From contig NZ_LGEK01000001.1 of assembly GCF_001636615.1 (NCBI RefSeq), positions 1 to 64,000 of the forward strand: a stretch of DNA of 64,000 bases, written 5' to 3'. Source of the DNA: Mucilaginibacter sp. L294 (GTDB lineage: Bacteria; Bacteroidota; Bacteroidia; Sphingobacteriales; Sphingobacteriaceae). The notes beneath the pieces are model-generated. The model searched no databases. It was not told the origin of the DNA and saw nothing but the letters and a program-made list of their open reading frames with translations. Each line of letters begins with the position of its first letter. The stretch's first letter is position 1. A program made the position numbers and the translations under genes. Of this stretch, positions 26,187-37,100 are shown piece by piece.

Positions 26187-29100
26187 ATGCAATTTAAACA
26201 CTTACTCACATTATGTTTTTTTGCTTTAACCTGCCTGTTTGTTCAGCCTGCCCTGGCACAGAACAAAATTATAACAGGTAAAGTTATCGACAAGAAAGAC
26301 AATTCGCCCTTAATTGGCGTATCAGTAGGCGCTACAGGCGGTGTTGGCACGTTAACCAATGTTGACGGTACCTTCAGGCTTTCGGTACCTGCAACTGTAA
26401 CAAGTTTAAACTTTAGCTACATTGGCTATAAGCCTTTAATACTGCCATTGGGTGCTCAAACTTCGTTTACTGTGAGTCTTGAATCATCAAGCACCAGCCT
26501 TAATGAGGTTGTTGTAATAGGTTACGGTACGCAGCGCGTTCGTGATGCTACGGGCTCGGTAGCTTCATTAAGCCCTAAAGACTTCAACAAAGGTGTTATT
26601 GCAACTCCCGATCAATTATTACAAGGCCGTATTGCCGGTGTGCAGGTTACTCCATCAAGTGGTGAACCGGGCGCAGGCGCAAGTATCAATATCCGTGGTG
26701 CGGGTTCTATCCGTTCTGGCGATGGCCCTCTTTATGTAGTTGACGGTGTTCCTTTGGATAACGGAGGAACAAGCGGTGGTTACGGTGTTGGTGCAGGTAA
26801 CTCTTCGGCGCGTAACCCATTAGCTTTTATTAACCCTTCAGATATCGAAAACATATCGGTATTAAAGGATGCGTCATCAGCTGCTATATATGGTGCACGC
26901 GGTGCAAACGGTGTAATTTTAATTACAACCAAAAAAGGGCGCAGTGGCCAGGGGGTACAATTCTCCAGCAATTTCAGTGTGGCAAATACAGCAAAACGTT
27001 ATGATGTACTTGGCCGCGAAGATTTCCTGAAAGCTGTTGCGAGTGTTGGCTCAAATGCCGGTACGGTAGCCCAGGGCGGTGTAGATTACGGTGGCAACAC
27101 TGATTGGCAAGATCAGATCTTCCGTCAAGCTTTATCTCAAAATTATAACCTTGGTTTCGGCGGGGCAAGCAGTACTGCAAGCTACCGTGCGTCAGTAGGT
27201 TATGATGATCAACAGGGTATTGTTAAAAACTCAGCATTAAAACGCTTTAATGCACGTATCAACGCATCCAAATCGTTTTTTAAAGACGCGTTGAAATTTG
27301 ATTTACAATCAACCTACTCGAACGTAAAAGATCAGTTTGCTCCAATTACAAACAACGCGGGCTTTAACGGTAGCTTAATAGGTGCTGCAATACAATTAAA
27401 CCCAACTGCCCCTGTGTTTGATTCACAAGGCAGGTATTTTACCATATCTAACCCGGCTTATGATGCCAATGGTTTCCCTATTGGTAACGGTTTTAGAAAC
27501 CCGGTATCATTATTAAACCAGATTGACGACAGGGATAATATAAACAGGTTCTTAAATAACTTAACCGCTACTGTAAGGTTATTTGAAGGCTTATCATACA
27601 AAGGCAATTTTGGTGCAGATATATCAAGAGGCTTAAGAAAAACCTTTTATGACCCAAAAGTAGTAGGCTTTACTGATCAAATTAACATTAGGGACCAAAA
27701 CTTTCCATCACCGACAGGTAACGGTACTGCTATTTATCAATACAACGAGCAAACCAACTTAACTACAGAACACACTTTAAATTACGACAAAAAGTGGAGC
27801 GATAATAGCTCACTGACTGTATTGGCCGGTTATTCATACCAAACATTTAAAAACTATAGCCGTAACGAGTTTGGTTTCGGAACATCAAGACCTGGCGTAT
27901 TGGTTAAAGATTACGATGATTTTAAAACACATTTAAAATACCCTGTAGGAGATAGTTCCAGCTATAAACTGCAATCATATTTTGCGCGTGTTAACTATTC
28001 TTATAAAGATCGTTACATCTTAACAGGTACTATCAGAAGAGACGGTTCGTCTCGTTTTGGCGAGAATCATAAATATGGTAACTTCCCTGCCCTTGCTGCA
28101 AAATGGCGTATCAGTAATGAAAGCTTTATGCCAAAAGGCGGTTTCTTTGATGATTTGAGCCTGAGGTTAAATTATGGTAAAACAGGTAACCAGGAAATTC
28201 CTTCTTACGCATCTTTACCAGTTAGACAAATCAATTACAACGGTAATTCAAATCCACAATTATACTTAGAAAACCCCGACCTGAAATGGCAGGCAAATAC
28301 CACATATGGCGCGGGGCTTGATTTCTCCATATTTAATGGCCGTTTAACAGGTACGGTAGATTACTTTAAGAAATCTATTTCCGATCTTTTATTCTACCAG
28401 TATAATGCGCAGCCTGCCTTTTCACCCTATATATATGTGAACTTGCCGGGTAACGTTATTAACAAAGGTTTTGAGGTTGGTTTAAACCTTGCCGCAGTGC
28501 AAAACAAAGGATTTACCTGGGATGTATCATACAACATGACCTTTATCAAAAACAGTGTAGAGAACTTTGTAGGCAGGAATATCATAACAGGTAATATAGA
28601 TGGGCAAGGCTTATCTGGTGCATACTCACAGTTAATTGCTAATGGGTTGCCATTATTTACGTTCAACGTGCCAAACTATTCAGGCTTAGATGCTGATGGT
28701 TTCGGTATTTACCCACAGGGTATTGACGTTTCTTCTGTACAAGGAAGCCCTAACCCTAAATTTACTGCCAGCTTAACCAATAGTTTCACTTTGAAAAATT
28801 GGAGCTTAAGCTTCTTCCTGAACGCTGCAACCGGTTTCCAGATCTATAATAACACTGCCAACGCATTCTTTTACAAAGGCAACCTTGTTAGCGGTCGTAA
28901 CGTAACAAAAGCAATAGCAGAAACTAACGAAAATCCGCTTAACTCGGGCGAGGTTTCAACCCGTTTCCTTGAAAAAGGTGACTTCCTGAGATTAAGTAAC
29001 GCTACTATTGGTTATACATTCCCGCTTGATGGTAGCGTGTTTAAATCACTAAGAATGTCTTTCACAGGGCAAAATTTATTCCTGATCACAAGTTACACTG

Positions 29101-29219
29101 GTTTAGATCCTGAGATCAACACTGATAAGCAAAGGGATAATGTTGCTTCAAAAGGTATAGATTATACTTCGTATCCAAAAGCACGCATATTCACATTAGG
29201 TTTAAATGCAAGTTTCTAA
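26187..29219 (+). CDS. SusC/RagA-family TonB-linked outer-membrane transporter
   Basis: A 1010-residue protein. Signal peptide (1-24, ending PALAQ), carboxypeptidase-like domain ('ITGKVIDKKDNSPLIGVSVGA' through about residue 95), TonB-dependent plug ('LNEVVVIGYGTQ', 'LLQGRIAGVQV', 'INIRGAGSI', 'YVVDGVPLDN', 'SDIENISVLKDASSAAIYG', about 106-245) and a 22-strand barrel ending in Phe. The SusC-type signatures are complete. It imports oligosaccharides or other ligands bound by the SusD partner encoded next. No TonB-sensing N-terminal extension is present, so it is unlikely to signal through an anti-sigma factor. Confidence 0.96.
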   Translation: MQFKHLLTLCFFALTCLFVQPALAQNKIITGKVIDKKDNSPLIGVSVGATGGVGTLTNVDGTFRLSVPATVTSLNFSYIGYKPLILPLGAQTSFTVSLESSSTSLNEVVVIGYGTQRVRDATGSVASLSPKDFNKGVIATPDQLLQGRIAGVQVTPSSGEPGAGASINIRGAGSIRSGDGPLYVVDGVPLDNGGTSGGYGVGAGNSSARNPLAFINPSDIENISVLKDASSAAIYGARGANGVILITTKKGRSGQGVQFSSNFSVANTAKRYDVLGREDFLKAVASVGSNAGTVAQGGVDYGGNTDWQDQIFRQALSQNYNLGFGGASSTASYRASVGYDDQQGIVKNSALKRFNARINASKSFFKDALKFDLQSTYSNVKDQFAPITNNAGFNGSLIGAAIQLNPTAPVFDSQGRYFTISNPAYDANGFPIGNGFRNPVSLLNQIDDRDNINRFLNNLTATVRLFEGLSYKGNFGADISRGLRKTFYDPKVVGFTDQINIRDQNFPSPTGNGTAIYQYNEQTNLTTEHTLNYDKKWSDNSSLTVLAGYSYQTFKNYSRNEFGFGTSRPGVLVKDYDDFKTHLKYPVGDSSSYKLQSYFARVNYSYKDRYILTGTIRRDGSSRFGENHKYGNFPALAAKWRISNESFMPKGGFFDDLSLRLNYGKTGNQEIPSYASLPVRQINYNGNSNPQLYLENPDLKWQANTTYGAGLDFSIFNGRLTGTVDYFKKSISDLLFYQYNAQPAFSPYIYVNLPGNVINKGFEVGLNLAAVQNKGFTWDVSYNMTFIKNSVENFVGRNIITGNIDGQGLSGAYSQLIANGLPLFTFNVPNYSGLDADGFGIYPQGIDVSSVQGSPNPKFTASLTNSFTLKNWSLSFFLNAATGFQIYNNTANAFFYKGNLVSGRNVTKAIAETNENPLNSGEVSTRFLEKGDFLRLSNATIGYTFPLDGSVFKSLRMSFTGQNLFLITSYTGLDPEINTDKQRDNVASKGIDYTSYPKARIFTLGLNASF

Positions 29220-29223
29220 AAAC

Positions 29224-30768
29224 ATGAAAATGAAAAATATTATATCAAGAACAGTTATTTGCTGTATTGCTTGTTTAACAGTAGCGAGTTGCGCGAAATT
29301 AGATGAGAAACTTTATGGCTCTAAGTCATTAAGCGATGGTACTATAGGTGCTGCAGAACTTGGTGCGGTATATGCTCAATTAAATGGTCAAACTGATCAG
29401 GCGAATACTTACGCATTACAAGAGCATCCAACAGATGAAATGATGGGCCCTACACGTGGTACTGACTGGGGCGATTTTGGTACGTGGCGTAAGTTGCACA
29501 CCCATACCTGGACCGCATCACACAACCAGGTTAACGATACCTGGGATCAGTTGAACATCGGTGTATTCCGTGCTACACAGGTTGTTGAGAAGGCATCAGA
29601 TACACAGATAAAGGCTGAAGCAAGTTTTTTACGCGCTTACTTTATGTTCCAGGTGGTTGACTTGTATGGGCAGCAACCATTCCGTGATCCAAACGCGCCT
29701 ACCTCGGCAATCCCAACGGTTATGTCGCGTACAGAAGCTACAGACTATATGATTAAAGACCTTGAGTTTGCTGAAACCAATCTTCCGCAAACCTCAGCAA
29801 ATATTGGTAAAGCAAATAAAGCAGCAGCACAGGCATTGTTAGCTAAAGTTTACTTAAACAGGGCAGTATATAATTCTGCTACTGTTGGCGGGCCGTTCAC
29901 TTTTGCTAAAGCAGATATGGATAAGGTTATTGAGTATGCTAACAAAATTACCGCAGCGGGCTACACTTTAGAACCTGCCGGTAAATACTTCCAGGATTTT
30001 GCATGGGACAACTCAGACCAATCTCATGGTAATATATTTGGTATGTACAACACTACCGAAAACGCTCCGGCGTCAGCCCAAAACCGCTGGAAAATGGGTT
30101 TGCATTATAACCAAACACCAGATGGCTGGAACGGCTTTACCACATTAGCAGATTTTTATGATTCATTCCAGGCAACCGACGAGCGCCGTGGTGTAGCCTA
30201 CCCTGGGTTAACTGATAAAATAGGTTTAAGGGCAGGTTTTGCTATTGGCCAGCAGTATGGACCTGGCAATAAAGCGCTAACGCAGCGTAGTGGTAAGCCA
30301 TTAGTGTTTACAAGAGAGGTAAACCTTAATTATTCTACAGAGGCCCAGGGTATCAGGGTGTTTAAGTATTTTCCGCAGCCAAATGCTGATGGTACAGTAC
30401 CTAATAGCCCTAACGATAATGACTACGTGTTTTTACGTTATGCCGATGTGGTGTTAGAAAAAGCCGAAGCTATTATGCGCGGTGGTACTGACCCGGGTGG
30501 CGCAACAGTTTTAGGGCTTGTTAACTCAATACGTACACCTCGTGGTGCTACTGCATTAGGTGCTGTTACAGAAGCCGATATGCTTGCAGAGCGCGGCCGT
30601 GAATTATACTGGGAAGGCTGGAGAAGAAATGACCTGATCCGTTTCGGTAAATTTAACGATCCGGTTGATCAGCGCCCCGCTACTACTGATAAAACACGCA
30701 CGCTTTATCCAATACCACAACGTGCGATTGATACTAACCCTAACCTGAAACAAAACCCAGGTTATTAA
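29224..30768 (+). CDS. SusD/RagB-family nutrient-binding lipoprotein
   Basis: About 514 residues; a lipoprotein signal (lipobox LTVASC) anchors it to the outer membrane. TPR-like helices carry the SusD signatures 'ASFLRAYFMFQVVDLYGQQPF' (about 138-158), 'AAAQALLAKVYLNRAVYN', 'DYVFLRYADVVLEKAEAI' and 'ERGRELYWEGWRRNDLIRFGKF' near the C-terminus. It forms the lid of the SusC transporter. The longest ORF begins at 29206, inside susC; the ATG at 29224, which gives a normal signal peptide, is preferred (29230 is also possible). Confidence 0.95.
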   Translation: MKMKNIISRTVICCIACLTVASCAKLDEKLYGSKSLSDGTIGAAELGAVYAQLNGQTDQANTYALQEHPTDEMMGPTRGTDWGDFGTWRKLHTHTWTASHNQVNDTWDQLNIGVFRATQVVEKASDTQIKAEASFLRAYFMFQVVDLYGQQPFRDPNAPTSAIPTVMSRTEATDYMIKDLEFAETNLPQTSANIGKANKAAAQALLAKVYLNRAVYNSATVGGPFTFAKADMDKVIEYANKITAAGYTLEPAGKYFQDFAWDNSDQSHGNIFGMYNTTENAPASAQNRWKMGLHYNQTPDGWNGFTTLADFYDSFQATDERRGVAYPGLTDKIGLRAGFAIGQQYGPGNKALTQRSGKPLVFTREVNLNYSTEAQGIRVFKYFPQPNADGTVPNSPNDNDYVFLRYADVVLEKAEAIMRGGTDPGGATVLGLVNSIRTPRGATALGAVTEADMLAERGRELYWEGWRRNDLIRFGKFNDPVDQRPATTDKTRTLYPIPQRAIDTNPNLKQNPGY

Positions 30769-30774
30769 TAACAG

Positions 30775-30804
30775 TTGAAACCAGTTTACAATTAGTTATA
30801 TTTG
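30775..30804 (+). promoter_or_regulatory. Possible promoter before the SusCD terminator
   Basis: TTG (30775-30777) and TATATTTG (30797-30804) fit the -33/-7 consensus with 19 nt spacing, but the terminator-like hairpin starts 12 nt downstream. It is either an attenuated promoter for the VCBS genes or a chance match. Confidence 0.35.
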
Positions 30805-30816
30805 ATTTGATTTTTT

Positions 30817-30851
30817 AAACGTAGCGAAGCAATTCGCTACGTTTGTTTTTT
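30817..30851 (+). terminator. Strong hairpin with GCAA tetraloop
   Basis: A perfect 12-bp stem (AAACGTAGCGAA / TTCGCTACGTTT) closed by a GCAA tetraloop and followed by T residues. It separates SusD from the first VCBS gene and would end or attenuate transcription. Confidence 0.8.
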
Positions 30852-30863
30852 ATAATCTTTACG

Positions 30864-33800
30864 ATGTTAAAAAAAAGCAACCTTTTAGCCCTTATCGGAG
30901 TTCTAATTGCCTTATCATCCTGCCATAACAGCGATGTAAAGAACCCTCTTTTCTCCCTGCAATCAAATGATGAGCTGGGGGTTAATTTTATTAACCAACT
31001 GGTTGATAAAAACAAAACCAACGTATTTACTTTCCGTAATTATTATAATGGCGGGGGCGTTGCCATTGGCGATGTAAATAACGATGGGTTAAATGATATT
31101 TACCTTACATCAAACCAGGGGAGCAATAAACTATACCTGAATAAAGGCAATTGGAAATTTGAGGATGTTACCGATAAAGCAGGCGTAAAAGGGACTAAAT
31201 ATTGGAGCACCGGCGCTACCATGGTTGATATAAATGGCGATGGCTGGCTTGATATTTACGTTTGCCACAGTGGTAATATTATTGATAAAAAAGGGAACGA
31301 GCTTTTTATAAACCAGCACGATGGTACTTTTAAAGAAGAAGCCGAAAAATACGGGCTGGTAGATAATGGGCTGTCAACACAATCTATATTTTTTGATATG
31401 GATAACGACGGCGACCTGGACTGCTTTATACTCAACAATTCTTTCAGGCCTATTGGTTCGTTTGATTTTAGCCAAAACCTTCGTGCTGTGTTCGATCCGT
31501 TGGGCGGCGCCCGGCTGTATCGTAACGATGGCGGGCATTTTACAAATGTTACTAAAGAGGCCGGTATCTTCTCCAGCGATATTGGTTTTGGGTTAGGCGT
31601 ATCTGTTGCTGATATTAACCAGGATGGCTACCCGGATATTTACGTATCTAACGATTTTTTTGAACGCGACTACCTGTACATCAACCAGCATAACGGAACT
31701 TTTAAGGAAGACATACAAGCAGAAGCAGGCCACCTGAGCCTGGCGTCGATGGGGTCGGATATCGCGGATATCAATAACGATGGTAACCTGGATATTTTTA
31801 CCACAGAGATGTTACCCGAAAGCGATAAACGAATGAAACAAATAACCTCGTTCGAATCATTCGATGTGATCAAGCTTAAGCAGCACGATGGGTATTACAA
31901 CCAGTTTATGCAAAATTGCCTGCAACTGAACAACGGCGATGGCACCTTCTCTGAAATTTCATTTAACGCAGGGGTTAGCGCTACCGATTGGAGCTGGGGC
32001 GCCCTATTCTTTGATATGGATAACGATGGCTGGAAAGACATATTCGTATCTAACGGTATCTATAAAGACCTTACCGATCAGGATTACATCGAATTTTTGG
32101 GCAATCGCGAAAACATGGACAAGATTGCCGAAAAGAAGAAATTTGATTATAAAAACTTTGCCGACAAAATGGTATCAACACCGGTTAGCAGTTATGCTTT
32201 TAAAAATAACGGCAACCTTACCTTTACCAATAAGGCGCACGAGTATGGGCTCGACCAGTTATCGTTTAGTAATGGCGCTGCCTACGGCGACCTGGATGGC
32301 GACGGGGATAACGACCTGGTGGTAAATAACGTGAACATGCCGCTGTTCATTTATAAAAACAATGCAGAAAAGCTGCACAATAATTACATCCAGTTAAAAC
32401 TGCAGGGCGAGGGGCTTAATCGCTTCGGTATAGGTGCTACTATAAAAGTTTTCTCAAAAAACTCATCAATACTACAGTACCACCAGCCAACACGTGGCTT
32501 TGAAAGCAGCACGCCGCCAAACATCATTACTATAGGCCTGGGTAAAGTTAAACAGATAGACTCTGTGATGGTGATATGGCCGGGTGGTAGGTACCAGGTT
32601 GCCAAAAATGTACAACCCAATAAGGTTTATACCTATAAAATTGCCGATGCTAAATTGCAGTATAATTTTACAAAGCCACCGGTAAAAACCTTGTTTGTAG
32701 AAGCAGAGAAAACCCTGTTTGATTCGGTGCCTAAACATACCGAAGACGGCTTTATTGATTTTGATAACGAGCGCCTGATGCTGCAAATGCTATCAACAGA
32801 AAACCCTTACATGGCAAAAGGCGATATCAATAAAGATGGGCTTACCGATTTTTATTTTGGCGCTTCAAAGGATAGCCCCGCCGCTATATACGTGCAGCAA
32901 AAAAATGGCAGGTTTAAGCAGTATATCCCTGATGATCTGGCTAAACAAAGTTACCTTGAAAACGCCGGCGCGGTATTTGGCGATTTTGATGGCGATGGCG
33001 ACGAAGACCTGATTATAGGCGTAGGCGGCAATGCCGAAGAAGCGGGTACAAACATATATTACCCGCGCTTTTATGAAAACGAAGGAAAGGGTAACCTGCA
33101 CCGTAACGCGCAAAAGGCCATACCGGTAGCTGTAAACGCATCTGTAATAACCGCCTGCGATTATGATAAGGATGGCCACCTTGATCTGTTTATTGGCGGG
33201 CGCAGTGTACCCGGCACTTACGGAGCATCGCCAAATTCATACGTAATGCATAACGATGGTAAGGGCAACTTTACCGATGTTACTAAACAGGTTTTAGGTG
33301 CCGATGTAAAGCCCGGGATGGTTACGGCAGCGCAATGGGCTGATATTGATAATAACGGCTACCCCGACCTGATAATAACAGGTAACTGGATGGGTATAAA
33401 AATATACAGGAATAATAAAGGGGTATTTACGCAGGATAAACAGCTTGATGGCTACAAAGGATGGTGGGGTAGCCTGCAAATTGCCGATATTAATAATGAT
33501 GGCAAACTGGATATCATAGCCGGCAACCTGGGCCTTAACTCAAAATTTAAGGCATCCGCTACCGAGCCAATGAAAATTTATGTAAAAGATTTTGATGGTA
33601 ACGGCACCAAAGAATGTGTAACATCTATTTACAGGCAGGGTACCGCCTATGTATTCCATATGAAGCCCGATCTGGTGGGGCAAATGCCTATCCTCAAGAA
33701 ACAGTACTTAAAATATAAGGATTACGCCGGCAAACCGTTTAACGAAGTTTTTACCGATAAGATGTTAGAAGGCGCCGAAGAACATGAAATGAACTACCTG

Positions 33801-34163
33801 GCATCGGCAGTATTTATAAATGATGGTAATGGTAAATTTACCTGTAAGCCACTGCCTTACAATGCGCAACTATCAAACGTAGGCACCATTTTGTGCGATG
33901 ATATTGATAACAGCGGCACGCCATCCATTATACTTGGTGGTAATTTTTACGGCTTTAAGCCCGAAGTTGGCCGTTTAGATGCAAGTTATGGACAAATTTA
34001 TAAGTATACTAAAAACGGATTTGTTTATATTTCACCAGCCAAAAGCGGTATTAAACTTAATGGGCAGGTACGCTCATCATTAATGATGAAAAACAGCCAG
34101 GGAGATAAATACTATTTATTCGGAATAAACGACGATAAGCTTAAAGCCTATAAATTACGTTAA
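30864..34163 (+). CDS. VCBS/FG-GAP and ASPIC/UnbV repeat lipoprotein 1
   Basis: About 1099 residues. A lipoprotein signal ('LIALSSC') precedes some 12 FG-GAP/VCBS repeats with calcium-binding cores such as GDVNNDGLNDIYL, DINGDGWLDIYV, DMDNDGDLDCFI and DINNDGKLDIIAG, forming one or two beta-propellers. An ASPIC/UnbV segment ('GIGATIKVFS', 'GFESSTPPNIITIGLGKVKQIDSVMVIWPGG', about residues 520-575) lies mid-protein between them. It is surface-exposed by its lipid anchor and tied by position to SusC/SusD. The ligand is unknown. The longest ORF adds 7 codons upstream; the ATG at 30864 starts the signal peptide. A close paralogue follows after 6 nt. Confidence 0.92.
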   Translation: MLKKSNLLALIGVLIALSSCHNSDVKNPLFSLQSNDELGVNFINQLVDKNKTNVFTFRNYYNGGGVAIGDVNNDGLNDIYLTSNQGSNKLYLNKGNWKFEDVTDKAGVKGTKYWSTGATMVDINGDGWLDIYVCHSGNIIDKKGNELFINQHDGTFKEEAEKYGLVDNGLSTQSIFFDMDNDGDLDCFILNNSFRPIGSFDFSQNLRAVFDPLGGARLYRNDGGHFTNVTKEAGIFSSDIGFGLGVSVADINQDGYPDIYVSNDFFERDYLYINQHNGTFKEDIQAEAGHLSLASMGSDIADINNDGNLDIFTTEMLPESDKRMKQITSFESFDVIKLKQHDGYYNQFMQNCLQLNNGDGTFSEISFNAGVSATDWSWGALFFDMDNDGWKDIFVSNGIYKDLTDQDYIEFLGNRENMDKIAEKKKFDYKNFADKMVSTPVSSYAFKNNGNLTFTNKAHEYGLDQLSFSNGAAYGDLDGDGDNDLVVNNVNMPLFIYKNNAEKLHNNYIQLKLQGEGLNRFGIGATIKVFSKNSSILQYHQPTRGFESSTPPNIITIGLGKVKQIDSVMVIWPGGRYQVAKNVQPNKVYTYKIADAKLQYNFTKPPVKTLFVEAEKTLFDSVPKHTEDGFIDFDNERLMLQMLSTENPYMAKGDINKDGLTDFYFGASKDSPAAIYVQQKNGRFKQYIPDDLAKQSYLENAGAVFGDFDGDGDEDLIIGVGGNAEEAGTNIYYPRFYENEGKGNLHRNAQKAIPVAVNASVITACDYDKDGHLDLFIGGRSVPGTYGASPNSYVMHNDGKGNFTDVTKQVLGADVKPGMVTAAQWADIDNNGYPDLIITGNWMGIKIYRNNKGVFTQDKQLDGYKGWWGSLQIADINNDGKLDIIAGNLGLNSKFKASATEPMKIYVKDFDGNGTKECVTSIYRQGTAYVFHMKPDLVGQMPILKKQYLKYKDYAGKPFNEVFTDKMLEGAEEHEMNYLASAVFINDGNGKFTCKPLPYNAQLSNVGTILCDDIDNSGTPSIILGGNFYGFKPEVGRLDASYGQIYKYTKNGFVYISPAKSGIKLNGQVRSSLMMKNSQGDKYYLFGINDDKLKAYKLR

Positions 34164-34169
34164 GCAAAT

Positions 34170-37100
34170 ATGCCAGCAGCTAAACCAAATAAGCCCAAAG
34201 TTAAGCCATACAAACAAATATTATTTTTCTGCTGTGTAATACTGGCGGGCATTGCCATGTACACATCATGCCACACCAAAAAAAGTGGCGATGGCATTTT
34301 TAAGTTGTTATCGGCAGATAACACCCATATCGATTTTGTAAACAAAAACACCGTTTCAGATTCGGTGAATATATTAGATTACCTGTATTTCTATAACGGG
34401 GCAGGCGTAGCATCGGCCGATTTTAATAACGATGGGCTGGAAGATCTGTACTTTGTATCAAACCAGGGGCCTAATAAACTATACCTCAACAAAGGCGGCC
34501 TTAAATTTGAAGATATTACCGCCAAAGCAGGTGTTGCCGGTACCGGCAACTGGAAAACCGGCGTAACCGTTGTTGATATAAACGGCGATGGTTATAAGGA
34601 TATTTACGTGTGTGTAGTATCTGGCTACAAAGGCTTTAAAGGGAAAAATCAGCTGTATATCAATAATGGCGACCTGACGTTCACCGAATCGGCTGCTAAA
34701 TACGGGTTAGATTTTGCAGGCTTCTCCACCCAGGCATCTTTTTTTGATTATGATAAAGATGGCGACCTGGATATGTTCCTGCTAACTTCATCGGTACACA
34801 GTAACGATACCTATGGCGACTCTACCCTGCGTTTTAAAACCAGCCATGATGCCGGCGACCACCTGTTCAGGAATGATAACAACAAATTTGTTGATGTAAC
34901 CGCAAACTCGGGCATTTATTCGGCACCAATAGGGTACGGTCTCGGCCTAAGTGTGGGCGACCTTAATAACGATGGCTGGGACGATATCTACGTAAGCAAC
35001 GATTTTTTTGAACAGGATTACTATTATATAAACCAACGTAACGGTACATTTAAAGAGGAGTTGAAAAACGCATTCGGGCATACCAGCTTATTCTCAATGG
35101 GGAACACACTCGCCGATGTTAATAAAGACGGGCACCTGGATGTGATAAGTACTGATATGTTGCCCGAAGAAATAAAGGCGCTAAAATCAACCATCAATGA
35201 TGAACCGCTTGATATTTATAACCAGGAGGTAAACGCCGGTTACTATTACCAGTACTCGAAAAATAGCTTGCAGTTAAATGTGGGCAACGGTAAAAAGTTT
35301 GTTGATATCAGTTTGTACTCGGGCGTGTCGGCCACCGACTGGACCTGGTCGCCCCTGGTGCAGGATTTTGATATGGATGGCCGTAAGGATATGTTCTTCT
35401 CAAACGGTATCAAAAAACGGTTAAACGATATGGATTACCTGAAATACCTGGGCGACCCTAACGTGATAAAAGATTTCAAGACCAGCCGGTTTTTCGACAA
35501 GGAAAAAATTAACCTGATGCCCGATGGTGATGTGCACAATTACCTTTACCGTGGCGAAGATAAGCTGAAGTTTAGCGATATATCGGCAGGGAATGATATG
35601 CGCGATCCGTCCATCTCGGCCGGTTCGGTAGCGGTTGACCTGGATAACGACGGCGACCTGGAATTGGTTACCAATAATATGGATGCACCGGCTTTTGTAT
35701 ACCAAAACATGACGATGGAAAACCATAAGGACAATAAGCCGTCGTATCTTAAAATGAGTGTTAAATACACTAAAGCGAATGTAGATGGTATTGGTACCAA
35801 ATTTTTCCTGCGCTCAACCCAACAGGTAGATCATCAGGAGATCCAAACCAGTACCGCTTATGAGAGCACACAGGGTACTAACCTGCTGTTTACCTTTTTG
35901 CCAGGCGATAAACCGGTAGAACTGATGGTGCTTTGGCCCGATAATTCATACCAGGTGATAAAAGATTTTAGCCTGAACAAAAAAACTGTTATTACTTACG
36001 ATAAGGGTAAAACCAAAACCACTACCGATGTGCCGGCATTAATCGGCAACTACATCAGCGATAAAAAGGAGTTTACTTCCGTAGATGTAAAGGCAACTGT
36101 TTTGGCCAGTATGCAGCCCTTTGAAACCCCCGATTTTAACTATTATAATTTGTTACCGCATGCTTATTTACCACACACCCCGGCCATTGCTGTTGCCGAT
36201 GTAAACAAGGATGGTATTGAAGATATTTATGTGGGCGGAGTAGCAGGAGAGGATAAATATATTTTAGCAGGCAGTAAAGATGGTAAATTTACCAAAGTAG
36301 CTGTTGATGCCTTTACTGCGTTTAAAGATCGATCAGATACCGAAGCCCAATGGGTAGATGTAAATAACGATGGCCTGCCCGATCTGGTAGTGTTTAGCGC
36401 CAGTCACCCATTTTTTGAAGCAGCAAAAATTGTACAACCACGCCTTTATATAAACAAGGGCAATTATAAATTTGAATATAAAGCATTGCCATTTGTGGGT
36501 GCTTTAACATCAAAAATACTGGCGTATGATTTTGATGGCGATGGCCTCAAAGACCTGTTTTTTAGCAGCAGCGTAAACTTTAGGGATTACACCAAACCCG
36601 CATCATCAGTTATATTACTCAATAAAGGGAAAGGTAACTTTGTTGCCGCACCTGCAAATCAATATGCAGATCTGACCAGCATTCGGTACATAACAAATAT
36701 TTCAACAGCAGATATAGACCATAATGGCGCTGCTGATATCATTGTGAGCGCAGAATGGCAACCGGTGCAAATATTTCTGAACAAGAATAAAAAGCTGGTT
36801 AAATTCTCATCGGCCCTGCTTGATAATGAAAAAGGCTGGTGGCAATCGGCCATTATAACCGATGCCGACGGTGATGGCAAGGCCGACCTTATAGCCGGTA
36901 ACTGGGGCGATAACAATAAATATAATGTAACAAGCACCCAGCCGCTTTATGCCTATAATAATGATGTTGATAATGACGGGAAAAATGATTTGATATTATC
37001 CTATTTCTATAAAGACAAATACTATCCGTTTCGCCCAAAGAATGATTTGGAGCAGGAACTCCCTTTCTTGAAAAAGGAATTTTTGAGCTATCAAAAAATG

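Noticed and set aside
29206-29223. Longer SusD start inside susC
   Set aside because: It adds six residues before a normal lipoprotein signal; the ATG at 29224 fits better.
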